From an uncultured bacterium (lineage in GTDB: Bacteria > Bacillota > Clostridia > Oscillospirales > Ruminococcaceae), in contig CAJMSD010000015.1 in assembly GCA_905215965.1 (NCBI GenBank), positions 1-34,775 of the forward strand: a stretch of 34,775 nt of DNA. The letters are read 5' to 3'. A model generated the notes under the pieces. It searched no databases. It saw only the letters and a list, made by a program, of their open reading frames with translations, and had not been told where the DNA came from. Shown here in pieces: positions 23,832-30,653 of the stretch. Every line of letters starts with the position of its first letter. Position 1 is the stretch's first letter. A program made the position numbers and the translations under genes.

Positions 23832-26800
23832 TTACTCCGCCTCGTATACCTGCGGAGCTTCCGGGAGAGGAAGCGTCGAATCAAGGAAGTAAGGAGTATG
23901 CGGCGGCTGATTATATGCTACGTTCTGACCTGCTACCTGACAGCGGTACTGCGTGTCGTTCATAAGGCAGAACATATTATAGCTTGTCGTGTAAGTCGTT
24001 CCGAACACTCTCAGCGACGTGCTGTCGTTTGCAGGGAATACAAGCTCCTCGCGCCAGTCTCCGAAGAGATCGCAGGTAATGCTTGCGTTCGACTTTGAAG
24101 CGTTGTTATAGGAAGCTCCGTCACCCGTGAATACTCTTCCCTTTCCGTACTGATCTATCATGGTACGGTCGAGAACGGCTCTTTCAAGGGTATCGGTCCA
24201 GTAAACGAGAGAATTCTGTCCCCATTTTGTGATATCCGACCAGTTTCCTACGGAATCGCCTGCGCCGTTGTAAAGAACTCCGTCATGAGAACCGCAGAAT
24301 TCAGCTCCGCCGTTGCCTGAAATAAGATTGTCTCCTACGCATCTTCCGGTATCGCCGTCTGCGTCCTTTTTAAAGAGCACCTTGCCCGTTGCCGCGTCGC
24401 GGAGAGAAATTCCGTAATTTGCCGCCGAGTCCTCATGGCACATAAATATCTCAAGACCCGGATTATCGGGAACGAGATCGCCTACGTGCATAGCGTCGCC
24501 GTGACCGTAGCCCATTGAATACAGACAAGTTCCGTTATCGTCGATAACTGCCGAACCGGTCACAAGCTCGTCTTTTCCGTCGCCGTCAACATCGGCAGGC
24601 ATAAGATTATGATTTCCCTGTCCGTAGCCGGCAGCCGAAGAATTATATCCCGTATCGAACGCCCAGCGCTCAACGAGCTTCTTGTCAACAACATCGTAAG
24701 CCGTCAAAGCCATTCTTGTGTAGTAGCCGCGTCCCATTACGACGCTCGGCTTTTCGCCGTCAAGATATGCGGTAGCAGCCGTAAATCTGTCAACGCGGTT
24801 GCCGTAATTATCGCCCCATTTATTGTAGTCGTCTCTGCCGGGCTTGTAATCTATGGTATCGAGAGCCGCGCCTGTTTCTCCGTCAAAAAGCGTAAGATAC
24901 TCGGGACCTGAAAGGATCCTTCCCGCCGTGCTTCTGTAATCAGCGGAAGCGTCTCCGATAACGCCGCCCTTGCCGTCAACAGTGCCGTCGGCTGTCTTGC
25001 AGACCATTTCAGCCTTGCCGTCGCCGTCGTAATCGTATACCATGAACTGCGTGTAGTGAGCTCCTGCACGTATATTTTTTCCCAGATCAACTCTCCAGAG
25101 CTTAGTACCGTTCAGCTTGTAGCAGTCTATGTAAACATTTCCGGTATAACCGTTTTTGGAATTATCCTGAGAATTTGACGGATCCCATTTGAGGATTATC
25201 TCGTACTCGCCGTCTCCGTCAACGTCTCCGACCGACGCGTCGTTTGCGGTATAGGTGCAGGTCGTACCGTCGGGCATAGTCAATCCGGCAGGCTTGTCGA
25301 TCGGGATATCGAAATAAGCTCCGCTCTGACCGCCGTTCTTATTGGTGAGATTTATCGATGCCTGAGCGAATTCGGTCATCTCGCCGTTCACAAAGGTGTC
25401 CACCGTGTACCAGTCCGCGGCTGTTCCCGAAGCGTCGAAGTAGTTGGAAGCTTCATTGACCGATCCCTCGTAAATAGCAGGGGTCTGACCGTTCTTGTAA
25501 AGCTTGAAGGTCGTATTTTCGCTGTCAGTTGCAAGTATTCTCCAGCTTACGAGAACTCCGCTTCCGTTATAAGCGGCAGAAACTCCGCGGTTAAGGTTTT
25601 CGACCTGTCTGCCCTCCTTGGGCGTTTCGAAGCCGACTGCCGGAGAATCCGTCTTTTCAAGCTCGATGTAATCCATATTCGGGCCGCCTGCCGAGACAGC
25701 AGAAGCCGCCTTTATCGTGTTAGTTCCTGCTTTGAGCGGAAGAACGACGGTCGTTTCCTCCCAAGTCGTCCAAGCGCCTGTTCCCGCAAAGCTCTGGAGA
25801 TAATAGTCATTCGAGCCGTTTATCGATAATTTCATCTTGCGGTCAACATCGGTACCGTTTGCATAGCGGAAGGTAACGAGATAATTTCCGTCCTCCGCGG
25901 CATTTACTGTCCAGACGTTATAGCTGCCGATCTCGTTGTTGTAATTCAGGTAAGCCGTACCTGCAAAGCCTTCGTTCGTATTTTCGGAAACTCCGTTCAC
26001 ATATTCCGAATCAATGGCATAATAGCGTTCTGTTGACGGAACAGGAGGCTCTGTGGGAGGCTCTGTTGTAATTTCTGTGAGAGGTTCGGTAGCGGTTACC
26101 GTTGTAGTTTCAACCTCGCTGAAATCGGGAATGTCCTTCAGCAGACTGTTCGGGCAGTATGTTCTGCAAACCTGAATGCTGTCGATATTCGGGCCGCCGT
26201 CGTCAGTTCCCGAAATAAACGTAACCGTATTTTCGCCCTCTTTGAGATTTGCGACAACAACGTCCGTTCCCCAGTCCGTCCACGAGCCTGTTGAAGCAAA
26301 TGCTGCGGCAGGTCCCTGAGCGCTGCCGTTCACCGAGACATACATCATACGGTCGGTCTCGGAAGCGTTTGCGTATTTTATGCGGAATTTATAATGGCCG
26401 GCAACATCGGCATTGATCTTAAGGGTGAGACTGCTTCCGGTTTTGTTGTCGAAATTAACGTAGGAAGAGCCTGAAAATCCCTCGTTTTTGCTCTCCGTAA
26501 CAGCCTCGGAAAGCTCCGCGTCGGACGCGTAATATACGGGATCGGCAGTTCCGTCAAGTCTTGCGTAGTCGGAAACTCTTGACATCGGGTCAACGTCCAC
26601 GCACCAAGCCATGATGCTTATAACGTCGTCAAGAGTAAGCGTTCCGTCGCAGTTAGCGTCGGCGGAAAGCGTTTCGGCAGCGTCGAAGTCTCTTATCAGC
26701 GCGAGATATTTCTGTATCTCAACAGCGTCGTTTCCGTTCAGGGTCTGAGACGAAAGTATACCGCCTATCAGGTAATAATCCTCGGCAGAAGCTGCAGCGG

Positions 26801-26906
26801 CTCTGTCAGCCGACGGATAAACGCTCAGGGTCGAAGCAGCCATTGCCGTACAGACAGCCAGCGCAGCTGCCCCAAGCCGCTTTTTTCCGATTTTAAACTT
26901 TTTCAA
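23832..26906 (-). CDS. Secreted rhamnogalacturonan lyase (PL11) with N-terminal dockerin and two CBM-like modules, 1024 aa
   Basis: A signal peptide (about 1-40) is followed by a dockerin-like pair: a degenerate first repeat (LNGNDAVEIQKYLALI) and a good second loop (ADANCDGTLTLDDVISIM, about 83-100). Two CBM35-like beta-sandwich modules come next, about 115-250 and 300-420, sharing AGHYKFRIKYAN / DGNYLVTFRYAN and GGPNIDSIQV / GGPNMDYIEL. A Thr/Pro/Glu linker lies between them (about 265-295). The C-terminal 600 residues have the PL11 signature region GRQVENLNRGVSAAY and repeated calcium-binding DVDGDG-type motifs of the beta-propeller (for example MPADVDGDGKDEL). PL11 enzymes cleave the rhamnogalacturonan-I backbone of pectin. 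The protein is predicted to be cellulosome-bound. A promoter lies at 26968-26996 and a terminator at 23731-23771. Confidence 0.93.
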   Translation of the reverse strand: MKKFKIGKKRLGAAALAVCTAMAASTLSVYPSADRAAAASAEDYYLIGGILSSQTLNGNDAVEIQKYLALIRDFDAAETLSADANCDGTLTLDDVISIMAWCVDVDPMSRVSDYARLDGTADPVYYASDAELSEAVTESKNEGFSGSSYVNFDNKTGSSLTLKINADVAGHYKFRIKYANASETDRMMYVSVNGSAQGPAAAFASTGSWTDWGTDVVVANLKEGENTVTFISGTDDGGPNIDSIQVCRTYCPNSLLKDIPDFSEVETTTVTATEPLTEITTEPPTEPPVPSTERYYAIDSEYVNGVSENTNEGFAGTAYLNYNNEIGSYNVWTVNAAEDGNYLVTFRYANGTDVDRKMKLSINGSNDYYLQSFAGTGAWTTWEETTVVLPLKAGTNTIKAASAVSAGGPNMDYIELEKTDSPAVGFETPKEGRQVENLNRGVSAAYNGSGVLVSWRILATDSENTTFKLYKNGQTPAIYEGSVNEASNYFDASGTAADWYTVDTFVNGEMTEFAQASINLTNKNGGQSGAYFDIPIDKPAGLTMPDGTTCTYTANDASVGDVDGDGEYEIILKWDPSNSQDNSKNGYTGNVYIDCYKLNGTKLWRVDLGKNIRAGAHYTQFMVYDYDGDGKAEMVCKTADGTVDGKGGVIGDASADYRSTAGRILSGPEYLTLFDGETGAALDTIDYKPGRDDYNKWGDNYGNRVDRFTAATAYLDGEKPSVVMGRGYYTRMALTAYDVVDKKLVERWAFDTGYNSSAAGYGQGNHNLMPADVDGDGKDELVTGSAVIDDNGTCLYSMGYGHGDAMHVGDLVPDNPGLEIFMCHEDSAANYGISLRDAATGKVLFKKDADGDTGRCVGDNLISGNGGAEFCGSHDGVLYNGAGDSVGNWSDITKWGQNSLVYWTDTLERAVLDRTMIDQYGKGRVFTGDGASYNNASKSNASITCDLFGDWREELVFPANDSTSLRVFGTTYTTSYNMFCLMNDTQYRCQVAGQNVAYNQPPHTPYFLDSTLPLPEAPQVYEAE

Positions 26907-26967
26907 AACAATTCCTCCTCATCAAGCACATAATTGTAAACATTATTCTATAAATTTAACTTCTTTT

Positions 26968-26996
26968 AGTTTATCATACAAAGTTCACAAAGTCAA
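26968..26996 (-). promoter_or_regulatory. Promoter of the rhamnogalacturonan lyase gene
   Basis: Minus strand: TTGACT (26991-26996), 17-nt spacer, TAAACT (26968-26973). The spacer begins with TTGTGAAC, echoing the TTTTGTGAA string over the two pilin promoters. Confidence 0.6.
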
Positions 26997-26999
26997 TAA

Positions 27000-27440
27000 A
27001 ACCCTTATGCAGTTTTATGCTTTTTTTATGATTTTTTATGCCAAATCAATACGGGTGTGCACTTTTCTATCCCTCTTATCGAAAAAAAGAATCCGATATT
27101 GCATAATTTTTCTGCCGACGAGGGAGGAGGGGGAAAATATTCGCCGCGGATTTTTTACTTTCATTATCATTATCATTCCCATTCCCATTCTCAGTATCAT
27201 TCTCATTCTCAGTATCATTCTCATTCTCAGTATCATTCTCATTCTCAGTATAAGATGTATTTGCTTACATAGTTTTGTATACATTTGTATAAACAGCTCC
27301 TTATATGATTTTTTATTTGTCAACAGGTGAATTTTTTTAAAATTGATAGTGACATTTTCCGACAAATATGCTATAAGCGGCGAGTCGCCGCCGACAATTC
27401 GCTCTATCAAGCTTGCTCGATATAATTTTCTGTGCGAATA
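27000..27440. other. Non-coding region between the lyase and NAD genes
   Basis: No gene is supported here. It contains the hexamer array (27162-27251), an AT-rich flank and a perfect 7-bp-arm inverted repeat at 27377-27391 (GCGGCGA, one base, TCGCCGC). An open frame of 172 codons crosses it on the minus strand, but its product is an artefact of the repeat. Confidence 0.7.
27162..27251. repeat. Hexanucleotide tandem array, 15 units
   Basis: Fifteen consecutive six-base units run through this stretch: CATTAT x2, CATTCC x2, then CATTCT and CAGTAT in an 18-base higher-order unit (27186-27239 is three perfect copies, followed by a partial fourth). One strand is pyrimidine-rich. No spacers, so it is not a CRISPR array. 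The unit number is probably variable between strains. Confidence 0.95.
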
Positions 27441-27469
27441 TTGCAATTTTATGATTTTTATGCTATAAT
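27441..27469 (+). promoter_or_regulatory. Promoter of the nadB-nadC operon
   Basis: TTGCAA (27441-27446), 17-nt spacer, TATAAT (27464-27469), about 125 bp before the nadB start. The leader has a small GC-rich hairpin (GGCG...CGCC near 27512-27525). No known NAD-linked riboswitch was recognised. Confidence 0.75.
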
Positions 27470-27594
27470 AAAATCCGGAATTTATATTACAGCATTTATT
27501 ATGTTTTAAGTGCGGCGTTTCTGCGCCGATCGAACAAGCAGCGGATATATACATATTCGCCGACAGACGATTTCTTGTAAAGGAAGTGCTCTAT

Positions 27595-29049
27595 ATGGCT
27601 AATAATTATGACGTAATTATCGTTGGCTGCGGTGTAGCGGGACTTTATGCGGCTATATGTCTCCCTCCGACGGCTAAGACACTCATCATCTGCAAAAAGG
27701 AACTGACTCTATGCAACTCCTCTCTTGCACAGGGCGGTATTGCCGGAGTTTACAACTCGCCCGACGATAATATACAATATCACCTTAACGATACCCTCAT
27801 CGCAGGCGGCTTCAAAAATAACATCGACGCCGTTCATACGCTCGTCAGCGAAGCTGCCGAGGATATTGAAAACATCATAAACTTAGGCGTTGATTTCGAT
27901 AAGAATCCCGACGGCTCATATCACCGCACTTTAGAGGGCGGTCACGGTCATCACCGTATCTTCCATCATGCCGACGCTACAGGCTCAGAAATAACCTCGA
28001 AGCTCCTCGAAAAGGTCCGCACCCTCGAAAACGTCACTATCCTCGATAACGCTCTGCTCTGCGACGTAAAGCAAACTTCTTCCGGATACTCCGCTTTCAT
28101 TATGCGCGGCGAAAGCTATGATACATACAACTGCCGCTTTATGATACTTGCCACGGGAGGTATCGGACGCGTTTACGAGTTTACCACAAACTCCGCTATC
28201 GCTACCGGAGACGGAATAACCTTCGCTTACGAAATGGGCGCGAAGATCAAGAACCTGAGCTATGTACAGTTTCACCCTACGGCTTTCAACAACAGAAAAA
28301 CAAGAGAATGCTTCCTTATCTCCGAAGCTGTCCGCGGCGAGGGCGCGTATCTGCTAAACTGCAAGGGCGAACGCTTTATGCATAATTACGACGACCGCCT
28401 TGAGCTTGCTCCGCGCGACGTTGTTTCGCACTCTATTGTGCTCGAAAGCAGAAAGCAGGATTCTACCGATTTTTACCTCGATATAAGCTACAAGGACAGC
28501 GATTTTCTCAAGAAACGCTTCCCTATGATATACGCGAATCTTCTTAAACAGGGCTACGACCTGACTAAGGATCATATCCCGATATTCCCGTGCCAGCACT
28601 ACCTTATGGGCGGAATCGACGTTGACAGAAATTCGCATACAACTCTTCCGAATCTCTACGCCTGCGGAGAATGCTCTCATACGGGCGTTCACGGCAGCAA
28701 CCGCCTTGCCAGCAACTCTCTGCTGGAGGCTCTTGTGTTCTCGCGTCATGCCGCAAAGGATATCGCTTCAAAGCTTGACGGCAGCCCGATAAGCTTTGAG
28801 ACTGCCGAGTTCGACGCTCATGCGGAAAGCGAACCTATCCCCCACGGCTTCCGCACAGAAGCAAGAAAGATCATGCAGCAAAGTCATTTCGTTATCCCCG
28901 ATAAACAGGCGGCGGCGGAAGGCTTCCGGCGCATTGAAGAAATACGCAACACTCTGCTCAGCGGCGGCTACCGCGTAGATACCAATTTCGTTGAAGCTAA
29001 ATCTCTTGTGACAGTAGCTTACATTATTCTCAAAGAGGTCATGCAGTAA
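27595..29049 (+). CDS. nadB: L-aspartate oxidase NadB
   Basis: This flavoenzyme oxidises L-aspartate to iminoaspartate, the first step of de novo NAD synthesis. The FAD-binding loop GCGVAGLYAA is at residues 11-20 (numbered from this start). Other motifs are SSLAQGGIAGV, EGGHGHHRIFHHADATG, QFHPTAF, SEAVRGEGAYL, QHYLMGGIDVD and GECSHTGVHGSNRLASNSLLEALVF, all characteristic of NadB rather than of fumarate reductase. At 484 aa it is shorter than the approximately 540-aa E. coli enzyme, mainly in the C-terminal helical domain. ATG at 27595 follows AAAGGA by ten bases; an upstream GTG at 27586 sits too close to that site. nadC follows 34 bp downstream. No quinolinate synthase (nadA) is in the window. 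Confidence 0.95.
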   Translation: MANNYDVIIVGCGVAGLYAAICLPPTAKTLIICKKELTLCNSSLAQGGIAGVYNSPDDNIQYHLNDTLIAGGFKNNIDAVHTLVSEAAEDIENIINLGVDFDKNPDGSYHRTLEGGHGHHRIFHHADATGSEITSKLLEKVRTLENVTILDNALLCDVKQTSSGYSAFIMRGESYDTYNCRFMILATGGIGRVYEFTTNSAIATGDGITFAYEMGAKIKNLSYVQFHPTAFNNRKTRECFLISEAVRGEGAYLLNCKGERFMHNYDDRLELAPRDVVSHSIVLESRKQDSTDFYLDISYKDSDFLKKRFPMIYANLLKQGYDLTKDHIPIFPCQHYLMGGIDVDRNSHTTLPNLYACGECSHTGVHGSNRLASNSLLEALVFSRHAAKDIASKLDGSPISFETAEFDAHAESEPIPHGFRTEARKIMQQSHFVIPDKQAAAEGFRRIEEIRNTLLSGGYRVDTNFVEAKSLVTVAYIILKEVMQ

Positions 29050-29083
29050 ATATATCGGCACTCCCGACAGAAAGGAAAATCTT

Positions 29084-29923
29084 ATGAAACTTCTTCAATG
29101 TTATATAGACAACATTATCAACACAGCTTTGGCTGAGGATATCAACTACATCGATGCCGCGGCGGATAACCTTATTCCAGAGGATCACCGCAGCTCCGCC
29201 TACTATGTCGCAAAGGCTGACGGAGTTCTCTGCGGGATAGAAACGGCTAAAAGAGTTTTTGAGCTTGTCGGCGGAGACGTTGACTTTAAAATCCTCATGA
29301 ACGACGGCGACAAGGTCAAAAAAGGCGACATCATCGCCAGAATGGAGGGCAGCACTCTTACGCTGCTGAAAGGCGAAAGAACGGCTTTGAATCTGCTTCA
29401 GCATATGTCCGGAATCGCGACCGCCACAAATAAATGCGTGGAGCTTGTAAAGGGCACTAAAGCCGCCGTTACCGATACGAGAAAAACTCTTCCCGGTCTC
29501 CGCGCGCTTCAGAAATATTCGGTTACAATGGGCGGAGGAAAAAATCATCGCTTCAATCTTTCCGACGCAGCCATGCTTAAGGATAATCATATCGACGCTT
29601 ACGGCGGTATCACCGCTGCCGTAAACGCTCTGCGCGAAAAGATCGGTCACACGGTCAAGATAGAAGTTGAAGTCCGCACTCTGGACGAGCTGCGCGAAGC
29701 TCTCGATGTCAATTGCGAGATCATAATGCTCGATAATATGAGCTGCGAGGAAATGCGCCAAGCTGTCGAGATCACAGACGGCAGGGCTCTGCTTGAGGCT
29801 TCGGGAAACATTACCGAAGAAAATATCCGTCAGGTTGCCGAAACAGGCGTTGATATAATTTCCCTCGGCGCGCTTACCCATTCGGTCAAGTGCTTCGATA
29901 TTTCAATGAAAATAGGCAGATAA
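29084..29923 (+). CDS. nadC: Nicotinate-nucleotide pyrophosphorylase (quinolinate phosphoribosyltransferase) NadC
   Basis: This 279-aa enzyme converts quinolinate and PRPP to nicotinate mononucleotide, CO2 and pyrophosphate. Characteristic segments are KGERTALNLLQHMSGIATAT, DTRKTLPGLRALQKYSVTMGG, KNHRFNLSDAAMLKDNHI, the EVEVRTLDEL strand and the C-terminal SLGALTHSVKCFDISMKI. The length is normal. ATG follows AGAAAGGAA. It is placed 34 bp after nadB and 39 bp before the ECF S component gene, all on the plus strand, as a probable NAD operon. Confidence 0.97.
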   Translation: MKLLQCYIDNIINTALAEDINYIDAAADNLIPEDHRSSAYYVAKADGVLCGIETAKRVFELVGGDVDFKILMNDGDKVKKGDIIARMEGSTLTLLKGERTALNLLQHMSGIATATNKCVELVKGTKAAVTDTRKTLPGLRALQKYSVTMGGGKNHRFNLSDAAMLKDNHIDAYGGITAAVNALREKIGHTVKIEVEVRTLDELREALDVNCEIIMLDNMSCEEMRQAVEITDGRALLEASGNITEENIRQVAETGVDIISLGALTHSVKCFDISMKIGR

Positions 29924-29962
29924 CCCCTGCTTATCAATATTTTATAAAAAGGAATGATCTTT

Positions 29963-30499
29963 ATGAACAAAAAGCTTTCTAAAACGATCCAAACGGCAAT
30001 GTTTGCGGCATTTATATGCACAGCAACGCTTATAATCAGGATTCCGTCTCCGCTGAACGGCTATGTCAACCTCGGAGACTGCTTCATTCTGGCTTCCGCT
30101 TGGTTTCTCGGGCCTGTCTACGGCTTTGCGGCAGGAAGTATAGGTTCTGCGCTTGCCGATCTTATCGCAGGCTATCCCGTATATATTCCGGGAACGTTTA
30201 TCATCAAAGGAATGCTTGCAGTCACGGCTGCGCTGATAACTCATAGGATCAATACCGCGCGTCCCGAAAGCAAATTTATCGGATATGCGGCAGGAGGAGC
30301 TGCTGCCGAGGTCGTTATGATCGGCGGATATTACCTCTATGAAGCAATTCTCTACGGCTTTGCGCCCGCGCTTACGGGAATTCCCGGAAACGTTGTTCAG
30401 GGCGTCTGCGGAGCAGTTGCAGGCATAGCTCTTGTACGCGCTCTTTCGGCTGTCGGAGTTACAAAAAAATTAAAGGCTTATGCGGAAATACACGCATAA
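29963..30499 (+). CDS. ECF-type transporter substrate-binding (S) component, 178 aa
   Basis: This is a small polytopic membrane protein with about five hydrophobic helices and features of the ECF S-component family (PF07155-like). It has VNLGDCFILASAWFLGPVYGF, AGSIGSALADLIAGYPVYIP and TFIIKGMLAV, the conserved middle helices that bind the substrate and contact the T subunit. It lacks an ATPase, so it must share the energising module encoded elsewhere. Its place behind nadB and nadC suggests a vitamin or NAD precursor as substrate, but many S components of this subgroup transport other small vitamins, and the assignment is not certain. ATG at 29963 is chosen because AAAGGA is ten bases before it; the ATG at 29954 directly adjoins it. 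No riboswitch was recognised in front of it. Confidence 0.82.
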   Translation: MNKKLSKTIQTAMFAAFICTATLIIRIPSPLNGYVNLGDCFILASAWFLGPVYGFAAGSIGSALADLIAGYPVYIPGTFIIKGMLAVTAALITHRINTARPESKFIGYAAGGAAAEVVMIGGYYLYEAILYGFAPALTGIPGNVVQGVCGAVAGIALVRALSAVGVTKKLKAYAEIHA

Positions 30500-30526
30500 T
30501 CTAAACATTTAAAAATATAACGATAA

Positions 30527-30623
30527 TAAGGAATCATCGGATAAATCACTCATGAAAGCTAAGGCAACACCTCACAAAGAACGCGTGCCAAGTGCGCAGT
30601 CAGATTTATTCAGTGATTCCTTA
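30527..30623. repeat. 97-bp inverted-repeat element upstream of the LRR-dockerin gene
   Basis: The ends 30527-30547 and 30603-30623 are inverted repeats matching at 18 of 21 positions, beginning TAAGGAATCA. The interior is about 55 bp of higher GC (near GGCAACACCTCACAAAG). This has the shape of a small miniature inverted-repeat element, or of a long-loop RNA hairpin. No transposase is present, and no clear target duplication was identified. Confidence 0.7.
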
Positions 30624-30626
30624 ATT

Positions 30627-30653
30627 TTTAGGAGGTTATTTACCATGAAAAAA
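30627..30653 (+). repeat. 27-nt block shared by the two LRR genes (first copy)
   Basis: The bases from TTTAGGAGG through the start codon and first two Lys codons are identical to 34315-34341. It spans the ribosome binding site and start of each gene, a sign of gene duplication with recent divergence or homogenisation. Not a recognition site for a known protein. Confidence 0.9.

Noticed and set aside
27162..27251. CRISPR array
   Set aside because: Units are six bases with no spacers between them; it is a simple tandem repeat.
27036..27554. A 172-codon minus-strand open frame with repeated ILRMRM residues
   Set aside because: The repeats come from the non-coding hexamer array, and there is no ribosome binding site or family signal.
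30527..30644. A riboswitch for the ECF or LRR gene
   Set aside because: The fold resembles a single inverted repeat and no known aptamer core is visible; an insertion element explains it better.
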